A DNA stretch of 64,000 bases from Bacillota bacterium (GTDB taxonomy: Bacteria; Bacillota; TC1). Where the stretch lies: the NCBI GenBank assembly GCA_028683955.1, contig JAQUGR010000002.1, positions 124,001 through 188,000 of the forward strand, written 5' to 3'. Below the pieces are notes generated by a model. It saw only the letters and a list, made by a program, of their open reading frames with translations. It had not been told where the DNA came from and did not search any database. Below, piece after piece: positions 25,471 to 33,907 of this stretch. Each line of letters starts with the position of its first letter. Position 1 is the first letter of the stretch. The translations under genes and the position numbers were made by a program.

Positions 25471-26220
25471 TTAGTTTGTAATTAACATGATGTCTTCTTT
25501 ATCACCTTGGAAGTTATTAAAGTCTACTGGTCCGTCTATACCGTTAACACTGCCACTATCAGTAAATTGCCAAAAGGTCCAATTTTCAATTGGTGGTGGA
25601 TTGTTGTATATAGCGTACCAAATCAAATAGTCTTCAAAATTATCTCTAATGTATAATTCGTATGTTCGGTTATTTACATAAAATATTGGTTTTATTCCAT
25701 AATAGGCTTCTAAGGTGTCAGCGCACTGTCGTAGTTCTACAATTAGTTTTGCTTGATCTTCTCCAGTTTCTTCAATATCTATAACTGGTGGAAGAGTATG
25801 TTTTTCTTTTGGTACAATACTAATATAATGCTCAGCTTGTGTTTTTCCATCATCATTTACATTGTAATAGTGGTAGGCTCCAACTAAAAAACCAGCATCC
25901 TGTGATTCATTCCAGTTTTTGCTAAAACTTTTATCTACAAAATTAATACCTTCGGTTGCTTTTATAAATGCAAAATTAATTAAATTTTGATCTATAGCTT
26001 TCCAGTTAATAGATCCTTGATGATTAGATACATCAATACCTTCCAAGGTTTCTTTGTTATCGGGTACAGATGTAATTGTCCAATTTTTAATAGTTGGTTC
26101 AATTGCCAGAAATATTGTTGTAGCAATAATAATTATAATAAGGATTAAAAAAAACAAATTTGATTTAATCCTATTCTTATATCGACTACGTACTTCTTTT
26201 GTATTATTTAAAGCTCCCAT
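25471..26220 (-). CDS. Glycoside hydrolase family 25 lysozyme-like protein, membrane anchored
   Basis: Predicted muramidase acting on the cell's own wall. 249 residues: one membrane helix at about 22-42, then a GH25 barrel from GIDVSNHQG (about 63) to the end. Family acidic residues are visible in IDVS, KATEG and VIDIEE. There are no wall-binding repeats, so the N-terminal helix provides the anchor. AGGAGG before ATG. Probably cotranscribed with folE upstream (25-base gap). Confidence 0.88.
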   Translation of the reverse strand: MGALNNTKEVRSRYKNRIKSNLFFLILIIIIIATTIFLAIEPTIKNWTITSVPDNKETLEGIDVSNHQGSINWKAIDQNLINFAFIKATEGINFVDKSFSKNWNESQDAGFLVGAYHYYNVNDDGKTQAEHYISIVPKEKHTLPPVIDIEETGEDQAKLIVELRQCADTLEAYYGIKPIFYVNNRTYELYIRDNFEDYLIWYAIYNNPPPIENWTFWQFTDSGSVNGIDGPVDFNNFQGDKEDIMLITN

Positions 26221-26245
26221 TTAAACCTCCTGTGAGGTAGTCTCT

Positions 26246-26776
26246 TTATCTAGTCGCGTAAGCGCTTGATCTAGTCTTAGTCATACTACCTATAGCTTGT
26301 ATACCTCTTGCTGTCATGCAAGTATGTTCTGCTTCTATTATAACCTCAGCAGACCTTGCTTTACCATACTTAACTATTGCATCTGCAATTTGTTGACCTA
26401 AACGTTCTTGCAGTTGAAATCTTCTAGCATAAGCTTCAACTACACGTGGTATTTTACTTAATCCTAACACAAAATTGCCAGGGATGTATTTAATTGTCAT
26501 CCTTCCAAAAAATGGCATCATGTGATGTTCACACATACTATAGAAAGGAATATTGTTTATTTCTATTTCTTCTGGGTTTTTAGCGGTGTTTGGAAATAGT
26601 TTTACTATATCCTGTGGATGCATGTGGTAGCCCTTAAGTAATTCATTACCCCACATTTTAGCAACCCTTGAAGGTGTATCTGCCATTGATTCGTCAAAAA
26701 CGTTACCACCACAACTATCTTCTAGATTAGTGATAATATCTTTAAATAGATTTTCGATCTTTTCTTTGTTTTTCAT
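26246..26776 (-). CDS. folE: GTP cyclohydrolase I
   Basis: First step of tetrahydrofolate synthesis, converting GTP to dihydroneopterin triphosphate. 176 residues, slightly short but complete: CEHHMMPFFG supplies zinc ligands Cys and His near 83-86, and EHTCMTARGI the third ligand. No other folate gene is adjacent. The formate-THF ligase on the opposite strand uses the product pathway. Confidence 0.95.
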   Translation of the reverse strand: MKNKEKIENLFKDIITNLEDSCGGNVFDESMADTPSRVAKMWGNELLKGYHMHPQDIVKLFPNTAKNPEEIEINNIPFYSMCEHHMMPFFGRMTIKYIPGNFVLGLSKIPRVVEAYARRFQLQERLGQQIADAIVKYGKARSAEVIIEAEHTCMTARGIQAIGSMTKTRSSAYATR

Positions 26777-26876
26777 TTTTTATACTCCATAATTCTAAAA
26801 TTTAATGATTCCTATATAAAATACTAACATAAAAAAGCATGCTTTTCTATTAATTAGTTAGATTTCCTAAAATATA

Positions 26877-26905
26877 TTGACACTTGCTCTTAATTTATAT
26901 ATAAT
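26877..26905 (+). promoter_or_regulatory. Promoter of rplM-rpsI
   Basis: Perfect TTGACA (26877-26882), 17-base spacer, perfect TATAAT (26900-26905). The leader from about 26912 to 27015 is roughly 105 bases. Confidence 0.85.
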
Positions 26906-26911
26906 GAGTTG

Positions 26912-27010
26912 TGAGTTTTATGAATGTTTTTTTAGCAAAGAGCCCAGCTTTTAAGATGGTCATAGAGTGAAGTGATTTAAGAAAAATTAAATAAAAAGTA
27001 AAGAGGAGGA
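26912..27010 (+). ncRNA. Candidate L13 autoregulatory leader
   Basis: Between promoter and rplM lie TGAATGTTTTTTTAGCAAAG and a hairpin CCAGCTT/AAGATGG (26952-26967, one mismatch) followed by a GTGAAGTG stretch. Position and sequence resemble the L13 ribosomal leader of Firmicutes as I remember it, in which L13 represses its own operon. Confidence 0.4.
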
Positions 27011-27015
27011 TTCCT

Positions 27016-27450
27016 ATGAAAACATATATGGCTACACCTAGTACTATTGAAAGAAAATGGTATGTTGTAGATGCAGAAGGACAAACTCTTGGACGTTTAG
27101 CTACAGAAGTTGCTTCAGTCCTAAGAGGAAAACACAAACCTACTTATACACCTCACCTGGATTCAGGAGATTTTGTTATAGTGGTCAATGCAGAAAAGAT
27201 TAAATTAACTGGTAAAAAAGAATCACAAAAAATGTATTACAGACATACTGGTTATGTTGGTAATTTGAAAAAGATTCCATATAAAACTATGATGGAGAAA
27301 CATCCTGAAAGAATCATTGAGATGGCTGTTAAAGGTATGGTGCCTCACAATGTATTGGGAAGACAAATATTAGACAAACTTCATGTGTATCCTGGCAGTG
27401 GACATCCACACCAAGCACAAAAACCTGAAGTTTTAGAAATTAAAGGATAA
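27016..27450 (+). CDS. rplM: Ribosomal protein L13 (uL13)
   Basis: Large-subunit protein. 144 residues, standard length, starting [20 protein letters not shown] and carrying the signature [20 protein letters not shown] near 113-132. AGAGGAGG ribosome site. Paired with rpsI after 11 bases as in most bacteria. Confidence 0.98.
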   Translation: MKTYMATPSTIERKWYVVDAEGQTLGRLATEVASVLRGKHKPTYTPHLDSGDFVIVVNAEKIKLTGKKESQKMYYRHTGYVGNLKKIPYKTMMEKHPERIIEMAVKGMVPHNVLGRQILDKLHVYPGSGHPHQAQKPEVLEIKG

Positions 27451-27461
27451 GGAGGAATACG

Positions 27462-27854
27462 ATGGCTGATATACAATTTTATGGAACTGGAAGAAGAAAA
27501 AATGCTATTGCTAGAGTTTACCTCAAACCTGGTAAAGGTGAGATAACAGTAAATAATAGAGAAGTTAAAGAATACTTAAGCCAAGATATTTTAGTTATGA
27601 TCGTTAAACAACCATTGGTTGTTACAGAAAGCGAAAATAAATTCGATGTTATTGCTAAAGTAACTGGTGGTGGTGTAGCTGGACAAGCCGGAGCTATTCG
27701 TCATGGTATTTCAAGAGCTTTGCTTGAAGCAGATGCTACTTTAAGACCTGCTTTAAAAAGAGAAGGTTTCTTAACAAGAGACCCAAGAATGAAAGAAAGA
27801 AGAAAATATGGTTTGAAAAAAGCCAGAAAAGCTTCACAATTCTCAAAAAGATAA
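27462..27854 (+). CDS. rpsI: Ribosomal protein S9 (uS9)
   Basis: Small-subunit protein whose C-terminal tail reaches the P-site tRNA. 130 residues, with [14 protein letters not shown] at the start, [19 protein letters not shown] in the middle and the conserved [12 protein letters not shown] end. AAGGAGG ribosome site. Confidence 0.98.
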   Translation: MADIQFYGTGRRKNAIARVYLKPGKGEITVNNREVKEYLSQDILVMIVKQPLVVTESENKFDVIAKVTGGGVAGQAGAIRHGISRALLEADATLRPALKREGFLTRDPRMKERRKYGLKKARKASQFSKR

Positions 27855-27873
27855 TATTAAATATATTTATATT

Positions 27874-27908
27874 AAAAATGACTCAGTTATTAAAACTGAG
27901 TCATTTTT
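27874..27908. terminator. Bidirectional terminator between rpsI and the Nudix gene
   Basis: AAAAATGACTCAGTT (27874-27888) and AACTGAGTCATTTTT (27894-27908) are perfect arms. The stop codon of the minus-strand Nudix gene lies in this hairpin. Confidence 0.9.
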
Positions 27909-28399
27909 GTATTCATTATCATATAATAGGCTAATTGGCTTTTAGTATCACGTATTTCTCTAATTTCTATTTTTTCTAGAAATTCTTCTGGGGTTATCCA
28001 TAGAGTTTCAAAAACATCTTCATCATCAATTGTTTTATTAGTACCTACTCCATTATATTTACAATAATATAGTCGGTAACTACCTCGACTTATACCAATA
28101 TTAGGGCAGGAATCACTTATTAATTTTAAATCACTGACGTTTACTTTGATATCAGCTTCCTCTTGTAGTTCTTCTACCATTATCTCTTCTGGAGTAAGTC
28201 CATCTTTATCGATACAACCTGCTGGTATTTCCAAAGAGTTTCTATCAAGAGGTACTCTAAATTGTCTAACTAGTAGAAACTTTCCATTTGAATCTTCAAC
28301 AAGAGCTCCAACAGCATCTTTATCTTCTAAAACTTCAAAAGTTCTGCTTTTATATTCTTTCTTATGAATCTTTAACCAACCCTTATATAAATAGTCCAC
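27890..28399 (-). CDS. Nudix hydrolase, ADP-ribose pyrophosphatase-like
   Basis: Likely cleaves ADP-ribose or a related nucleotide sugar. GTG start at 28399 overlaps the HAD stop by one base and has GGAGG nearby; an in-frame ATG at 28414 lies before that ribosome site. 169 residues. The Nudix box is recognisable (EIPAGCIDKDGLTPEEIMVE then ELQEEADI) but the usual Arg of REUxEE is Glu and the final Gly is Asp. The metal-binding Glu pair is kept. Downstream partner of a HAD phosphatase. Confidence 0.78.
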   Translation of the reverse strand: MDYLYKGWLKIHKKEYKSRTFEVLEDKDAVGALVEDSNGKFLLVRQFRVPLDRNSLEIPAGCIDKDGLTPEEIMVEELQEEADIKVNVSDLKLISDSCPNIGISRGSYRLYYCKYNGVGTNKTIDDEDVFETLWITPEEFLEKIEIREIRDTKSQLAYYMIMNTKMTQF

Positions 28400-29127
28400 T
28401 ACATATCCTCCCATATAACCTTTTCCTTAACAATTAGTTCATTAATATTGTTGATAACAATTGTTGCTTGACCTTCTAGTAAAGACCTTGTTCCTGTGCC
28501 TGATAATACCCCTACAATAAGTCCAGCACCACTATTGGTCCCGAAGTTCATATCAGCCATGGTATCACCTACAACTGCCACTTCTGCTGGCTTAAGGGCA
28601 TATCTTTCGCAGAAGACGTTCATGTAGTCTATGGCTGGTTTAGGATTTATAATTCCATCATCAGCTCCAATATAGTCAAAATATATATCAAGACCAGTTT
28701 TTTTTAGGAATAGTTTGGCATTTTCAAAAGAATCAGCAGTTGAAAGACCAATTAAATATCCAGCATACTTAAGTTTTTTAATAGTATTAACTCCACCAAC
28801 TACGGGAAAGAAAGGTAATGAAGCAGCAACTCTATTAAATAAATCTGTAGACCATTGTATATATTCTTCCTTATTAATATTATTATTTGTTTTTATTATT
28901 ACGGATAGCATATCTAAGGCTACATCTTTATTTGTTCCAGCTGATAATGATCCATTTGGGTCAATACTATCTGAAAATAATCCAATGGATTGTGCAAGTG
29001 CTGCTTTATCATTTATGGCATACTTTATTGCTACTTCATCAACTACTTGGTTAGCTATAGGTCTCCATGTTTTATTAAATTCTAATAAGGTTCCATCTTT
29101 ATCGAAAAGAACACCTTTTATTTTCAT
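28399..29127 (-). CDS. HAD family phosphatase (phosphoglycolate phosphatase-like)
   Basis: 242 residues with HAD motif I FDKDGT (residues 8-13; the usual DxDGT form with Lys at x), motif II GLSTAD, and motifs III/IV around NPKPAIDYM and VVGDTMADMNFG. Phosphate-ester substrate not predictable. It starts 3 bases after the aldolase stop and overlaps the Nudix gene, so fba, HAD and Nudix form one operon on the minus strand. Confidence 0.85.
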   Translation of the reverse strand: MKIKGVLFDKDGTLLEFNKTWRPIANQVVDEVAIKYAINDKAALAQSIGLFSDSIDPNGSLSAGTNKDVALDMLSVIIKTNNNINKEEYIQWSTDLFNRVAASLPFFPVVGGVNTIKKLKYAGYLIGLSTADSFENAKLFLKKTGLDIYFDYIGADDGIINPKPAIDYMNVFCERYALKPAEVAVVGDTMADMNFGTNSGAGLIVGVLSGTGTRSLLEGQATIVINNINELIVKEKVIWEDM

Positions 29128-29129
29128 AA

Positions 29130-30059
29130 TTAAGCCTTTCCACTACAGCCTAGTACTTCAACTATTTTATGTTCAACTATTTCTCTAATAGCATCTCTAG
29201 CTGGTATTAGGAATTTTCGTGGATCAAAGTTTTTAGGATCAGCATCAAGTGCTTCTCTAACTTTAGCTGTCATAGCTAAACGAAGGTCAGAGTCGATGTT
29301 GATTTTACAAACTGCCATAGTTGAGGCACGTTTTAGCATATCTTCAGGTACTCCTTTAGCTCCGGAAATATCTCCACCGTGTTCATTTATTATTTTGACA
29401 TATTCTGGAACTACTGATGAGGCACCATGTAGTACAATTGGGAAACCAGGAAGTCTTTTACTAACTTCTTCAAGGATATCAAATCTTAATTTAGCTTCTC
29501 CCTTAAATTTAAAGGCCCCATGGCTAGTTCCTATTGCTATTGCAAGAGAATCTACCCCAGTTCTTTTAACAAATTCTTCTACTTCTTCTGGTTTTGTATA
29601 ACTAGCATCTTCTGAATTTACATTTATTTCATCTTCCACTCCAGCAAGTCTACCTAATTCACCTTCTACTGATACGTTTCTAGGTTTGGCATAATCTACG
29701 ACTTTTTTGGTTAGAGCAATATTTTCTTCAAATGATAGATGTGAACCATCGATCATAACAGAAGTAAATCCTCCATCAATACAGGCTTTGCATAGTTCAA
29801 AAGAGTCTCCGTGATCTAAGTGTAATGCAATTGGTAAGTCTGTTTCTATGATTGCTGCTTCTACTAATTTTACTAGGTATGTGTGATTAGCATACTTTCT
29901 TGCTCCTGATGATACTTGTAGTATAAGTGGCGCTTGCTGATTTTTGGCAGCTTCTGTTATTCCTTGTATTATCTCCATGTTATTAACATTGAAAGCACCT
30001 ATGGCATATCCTTCATCATAGGCTTTTTTGAACATTTCTTTAGTGTTTACTAAAGGCAT
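29130..30059 (-). CDS. fba: Class II fructose-bisphosphate aldolase
   Basis: Glycolytic cleavage of fructose 1,6-bisphosphate, zinc dependent. Start ATG at 30059 gives the family beginning MPLVNTKEMF; an ATG four codons earlier is also open, and neither has a strong ribosome site (GGATGTG). 309 residues, with zinc ligands in LHLDHGD near 82-88, VEGELG near 132, and VLHGASS near 207. The promoterless-looking gap upstream holds a terminator of a leader RNA, so expression may be attenuated. Confidence 0.93.
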   Translation of the reverse strand: MPLVNTKEMFKKAYDEGYAIGAFNVNNMEIIQGITEAAKNQQAPLILQVSSGARKYANHTYLVKLVEAAIIETDLPIALHLDHGDSFELCKACIDGGFTSVMIDGSHLSFEENIALTKKVVDYAKPRNVSVEGELGRLAGVEDEINVNSEDASYTKPEEVEEFVKRTGVDSLAIAIGTSHGAFKFKGEAKLRFDILEEVSKRLPGFPIVLHGASSVVPEYVKIINEHGGDISGAKGVPEDMLKRASTMAVCKINIDSDLRLAMTAKVREALDADPKNFDPRKFLIPARDAIREIVEHKIVEVLGCSGKA

Positions 30060-30112
30060 TTTACAACACATCCATTCTATTTAATTTCTTTAATCATTTT
30101 ACCAAATAAAGT

Positions 30113-30147
30113 AAAAAAAGACCACCTAGACATTTGCCTAAGTGGTC
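30113..30147 (-). terminator. Intrinsic terminator in the fba leader
   Basis: On the minus strand GACCACTTAG pairs with CTAGGTGGTC (one G-T) around GCAAATGT, followed by seven T (plus 30113-30119). It ends about 50 bases before the fba start, so transcription into fba must pass it or begin after it. Confidence 0.85.
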
Positions 30148-30345
30148 AGAATGAAAAAGAAAGTTATTTATTTTTTATTCTCTTTGTTTTATATATATTT
30201 TATACTTTGTACTCTTTACTTATTTTATTATTTTACCTCGATTTTTAATTATATATACCTCCTTATTTTATTTTGACCCGTTATTCATATACCACCTCCC
30301 TTTCTTTATGAGACTAGTATAATCCTGATATATGTAAATTGTGTG
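30148..30345 (-). promoter_or_regulatory. fba leader with two mini-ORF signals
   Basis: Minus strand. First, GGGAGGTGGT (plus 30291-30300) precedes ATG at 30288 for a six-residue peptide MNNGSK. Second, AAGGAGGT (plus 30257-30264) precedes, eight bases on, ATT AAA AAT CGA GGT, an open frame of nine codons ending at 30220 with no canonical start. A TATACT-like -10 occurs near 30318. Together with the terminator this resembles translational attenuation, but no regulatory codon run is evident. Confidence 0.45.
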
Positions 30346-30457
30346 AATATTAACGGGAAGTTGCTTGAAATTTCATATCGATAGGTATAGATATTTGATG
30401 TGTTTATGGTATAATTATGTAGGTGGAAACACTAAATAATTATATGGATGTGGATTT

Positions 30458-32179
30458 ATGTTAAATATAGAAAATAAAGAGTCTTTGGAAAAATATTCTT
30501 CTGCTGTCAGTTTGTCAGATATGGAGATTTTTATCTTTCCTGAATTGATGTTCTCATTGGTTTTAGCCAATATTATGTCGCCTGTTATTTGGAAGTGGAA
30601 AGAAGATCCTTGGTTCAAGAACATTGGGAAGATGAATTTAAATAAAAAATTACAAAGAATTAAACAATTTATAATGAATCAATATGATTTTAATCTTGAT
30701 CTTGATACTTGGGGTTTAACAACTAAAGATAAGGAACTAAAAAGATTTGATCAATTTATTGATCTTGATACCTTGAAACAGAGTAATGCTCTTTTTGGCT
30801 ATGAAGGTGATAAATACTATTTTGATATAGATATAAGAAAGCATTTTGGTTTAGATAAGTATACAACTGATTCTATTCCTTACTGGAAGACAGAGACTAT
30901 AGAGTCTATGAGCTCTTTTCATTTAAAGGAAGGTTATCATAAAGGTGCAGGTGAGTGTGTTTCTTTATCTACTATGTACTATGCAGCTCTATTTATTATA
31001 GGTGGTCTGGCTATGGAGGATATTTATATGATAGCAACTCCTCTACATTCACAGAATTTTGTTGATGTAGGAACAGGACAGATTACTAATAATAGAAGAC
31101 TTGTTACTAAGAATATGTGGTTTAATGGTACAGAAATATCTATGAAAGCAAGACGTGCTATTGAAAATGAGCAAATAACTTTTATAGCAAATAATTTAGG
31201 TTATGTGCATAGAATATATAAGGAAGCTACAATGCCTAAGGAAGTTTACCTTGGTTTTAAAGAAAAGATAACAGATTACTTAGAAACTGAAGTTGACTAT
31301 ACTACAATTGCGAGTTTTTTAAGAAATTCTGCCTTGAAACAAATGTGTTTTCAGTTTGAACATGATATTTTTGGAAAGAAACACTTTATAGAAGCCGAGA
31401 AGGTTTTCCCATATGAACATGGTTCTCCATATCTAATTGGAACTTCAACTCAAAATAAGTTGTTGGAAGAAATTGATGCTATGGAGTTTTATCAAGAGCC
31501 TATCGAGGGAAGAATAAATCTAAAAGATATTGAAACTGCTTTTGTTAAAAGTGGTTTAAAGGTTAGGGAATTACAAGCCCATCCTGAAGTAGCGGAGAAT
31601 ATTGTTGCTAAAGTATGTAGTAAGGAAAAAGAATTAATTAATGATTTAATAGATTTTTGTAAAATTGAACCTCAAATTCCTAATATTGAAGATAAAGATT
31701 TTGTGGAAACAGAACCTATTTTATTGACTAATGAGATGACTAGGGAAGAGATTATAGATTATCTTGAAAATAGACGAGATAATAGTGAGGTTGCTGATTT
31801 AGCATTTTTGGCGTATAGAGATATTAAAGGCAAGGCTTATTTAAAGGCTTTTATGAAAGCTGCTATAGAAAGAAATCCTGTTGCTATTGTTGGGGCTGAA
31901 GATATGAGTATTGATGAGGCTTTTAGATATTTAGATAATTTAGGTAAAGACTCTATTTATAGTGATAATAGACTTGCTCAACCTGACGAGGTATGGAACT
32001 TTAGTACTGGTGATGGTTTAGAAAAAGGTATTGCTCTTCTTGATATTGCCAGAAGCAGAGGTTTGGAAAGCTGGTTGGAAACTGTGCCTGGAAGTGTTAA
32101 AATTATAGTTGAAAATAAAATTTATGAATTTATGGCTAATAAATATGTAGATATTTGTAAGGAAGATTCAAATATATAA
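30458..32179 (+). CDS. Large protein with transglutaminase-like core, function unknown
   Basis: 573 residues, no signal peptide or membrane helix, so cytoplasmic. Residues about 160-215 resemble the transglutaminase/cysteine-protease core: GAGECVSLSTMYYAAL with Cys167 at a helix start, then TPLHSQNFVDVG with His197 and an Asp three residues after it. The remaining N- and C-terminal regions (including about 230-420) match nothing I recognise. It is followed after 11 bases by a MoCF-domain protein, so the two are probably cotranscribed. The catalytic assignment is an inference from motif spacing only. Confidence 0.55.
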   Translation: MLNIENKESLEKYSSAVSLSDMEIFIFPELMFSLVLANIMSPVIWKWKEDPWFKNIGKMNLNKKLQRIKQFIMNQYDFNLDLDTWGLTTKDKELKRFDQFIDLDTLKQSNALFGYEGDKYYFDIDIRKHFGLDKYTTDSIPYWKTETIESMSSFHLKEGYHKGAGECVSLSTMYYAALFIIGGLAMEDIYMIATPLHSQNFVDVGTGQITNNRRLVTKNMWFNGTEISMKARRAIENEQITFIANNLGYVHRIYKEATMPKEVYLGFKEKITDYLETEVDYTTIASFLRNSALKQMCFQFEHDIFGKKHFIEAEKVFPYEHGSPYLIGTSTQNKLLEEIDAMEFYQEPIEGRINLKDIETAFVKSGLKVRELQAHPEVAENIVAKVCSKEKELINDLIDFCKIEPQIPNIEDKDFVETEPILLTNEMTREEIIDYLENRRDNSEVADLAFLAYRDIKGKAYLKAFMKAAIERNPVAIVGAEDMSIDEAFRYLDNLGKDSIYSDNRLAQPDEVWNFSTGDGLEKGIALLDIARSRGLESWLETVPGSVKIIVENKIYEFMANKYVDICKEDSNI

Positions 32180-32190
32180 AGAGGTGAAGT

Positions 32191-33165
32191 ATGAAAATCA
32201 TTCCTATCGAAGAGGCTGTTGGTAAGCAATTATCTCATGAGTTAACTGGAATTATTCCAGGGAAGAGTGAGAATATTACTTTTATGAGAGGTTATATTGT
32301 AAAGGTTGAAGATGTTGAAACTTTAAAAAACATGGGTAAATATCATGTAAATGTTATAGATGACAATAGTGATTTGATTCATGAAAATGATGGTGCTTTA
32401 ATGCTAGCTAATAAAGCAATTGGCAAAGGTGTTACTTTAAGTGAACCAAAAGAAGGTAAAGTTCATGCTTATGCTAATGAAAAGGGTATTTTTATTTCGA
32501 ATATAAGTAAGCTGGAGGAAATTAATCTTATAGATGGTATTAAAATTTCAACAAAAAGGAAGTATAGTGTAGTTGAAGCTGGTCAAAAGGTGACTACTTT
32601 TGGTATTACTCCTTTAGAAATAGAAAAAGATTTAATGAATTTTGGTCTATCTTTGATAGAAGAACCTTTTATTTCTGTTGCTCCATTTAGTAGTTTGAGA
32701 ATTGGTATTATAACTACAGGAAGTGAAGTTTATGAAGGTAGGATTAAGGATGCTTTTATGCCTTATCTTAAGGGGAAATTAGAGGCTTTTGATTTTAATG
32801 TTATTGAGCAAACTATTGTTCCTGATAATCAAGAGATTATTAAAGGGGCGATTGATGATTTTATAAAGAGAGACTTTGAATTATTATTTTTGACTGGTGG
32901 ATTATCTGTTGATGCTGATGATTTTACTTTAAAAACAGTTAAGGAGCATGAAAAGGTTGAAATTGTTATTTATGGTTCTCCGGTTCTTCCTGGTGCTATG
33001 TTTATGGCAGCATATTATGATGGTAAGGTCCCTTTGATTGGATTACCTGCTGGATTACTTAGGGGTGGAAACTCAATTCTTGATTTTGTATTACCATTAT
33101 TAATGGCTAAAGTAAAGGTAACTAAGAATTTCATTGCTAGTTTAGGTGATGGAGGGTTGCTTTAA
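32191..33165 (+). CDS. Molybdopterin-binding (MoCF) domain protein
   Basis: 324 residues. The first 165 contain a SAF/hammerhead-like region; 170-315 form the MoCF domain, with IGIITTGSEVYEGRI, LFLTGGLSVDADDFT and LPGAMFMAAYYDGKVPLIGLPAG, as in MoeA, MogA and CinA. It is shorter than MoeA and lacks its full domain set. GAGGTG ribosome site. Its stop overlaps the stop of the convergent minus-strand gene by 4 bases with no terminator. Confidence 0.82.
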   Translation: MKIIPIEEAVGKQLSHELTGIIPGKSENITFMRGYIVKVEDVETLKNMGKYHVNVIDDNSDLIHENDGALMLANKAIGKGVTLSEPKEGKVHAYANEKGIFISNISKLEEINLIDGIKISTKRKYSVVEAGQKVTTFGITPLEIEKDLMNFGLSLIEEPFISVAPFSSLRIGIITTGSEVYEGRIKDAFMPYLKGKLEAFDFNVIEQTIVPDNQEIIKGAIDDFIKRDFELLFLTGGLSVDADDFTLKTVKEHEKVEIVIYGSPVLPGAMFMAAYYDGKVPLIGLPAGLLRGGNSILDFVLPLLMAKVKVTKNFIASLGDGGLL

Positions 33166-33806
33166 CTAAAGTAGTTAAGTATTTTCCTAACAGCTAATCG
33201 ATTGATTTCATTTATATATATTTTTGGAACTAAAGGATTTATTTTCTTTAGTTCTTTTTTTTGTGTAAAATTCAAACCCTTATAAATAGTGGGTAGCTTT
33301 ATATTTTTACAAGAATCTATTTTGCTTTGTTCTGCATAAATAAGGGTTTTTATAGGTTGATCTGCTAGATATTTAGAATATTTTGCCTTAATAAGAAGAT
33401 ATTTCTTGTTGTTGCTCAAAAGATTAGTGAGATTATCTAAATCTTTTGAATGTTCAAAGTATAAAATTCTTAATTCTTCACGGTTATCATAAAAATTTTC
33501 AGGCTTTATAATATCTTTTTTTAAATGAGGCAGAAGAAACTTAGAAAATTGGAATTTTAATTCATGATTTTGGTGATAAAAGATATGTGTATTACCAGTA
33601 TCTTTAAGATTAATATTGTTTGTTATGATTATAAGGTTTTCTGGAATGTGGAATGAGGATGTATCAATGTTATTCAATTCATAAATGATAAGGTTGTTTA
33701 CCTCCCAACCTATAAAGTCTTCCACATGCCAGCCTAATAGTTGTAAGCCTTTTGATACCTTTTCTTTTAAAGTTTCACTTCCGATATAATAAATTATTTT
33801 GTTCAT
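33162..33806 (-). CDS. Protein of unknown function
   Basis: 214 residues, no membrane helix, rich in Asn, Lys and Ile. Strong GGAGGTG ribosome site before ATG, so it is translated. Alternating hydrophobic strands (KIIYYIGS, NLIIYELNN, NLIIITNN) in the first 65 residues suggest a receiver-like or Rossmann-like fold, but no phosphorylation motif is visible. It is divergent from the tad operon with a 100-base gap, so a regulatory role in pilus expression is possible but unsupported. Confidence 0.6.
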   Translation of the reverse strand: MNKIIYYIGSETLKEKVSKGLQLLGWHVEDFIGWEVNNLIIYELNNIDTSSFHIPENLIIITNNINLKDTGNTHIFYHQNHELKFQFSKFLLPHLKKDIIKPENFYDNREELRILYFEHSKDLDNLTNLLSNNKKYLLIKAKYSKYLADQPIKTLIYAEQSKIDSCKNIKLPTIYKGLNFTQKKELKKINPLVPKIYINEINRLAVRKILNYFS

Positions 33807-33907
33807 GCTGCACCTCCAATTTCTATTATATTCAGGAAATGTAAGATAGAAGTTAAAAATATGAAATTATTTATTTTAGGGATAAAAATTATTTAGAGGT
33901 GGTTGAA

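Noticed and set aside
27990-29188. Plus-strand frames opposite the Nudix-HAD genes
   Set aside because: They overlap well-supported minus-strand genes, carry no motif and lack ribosome sites.
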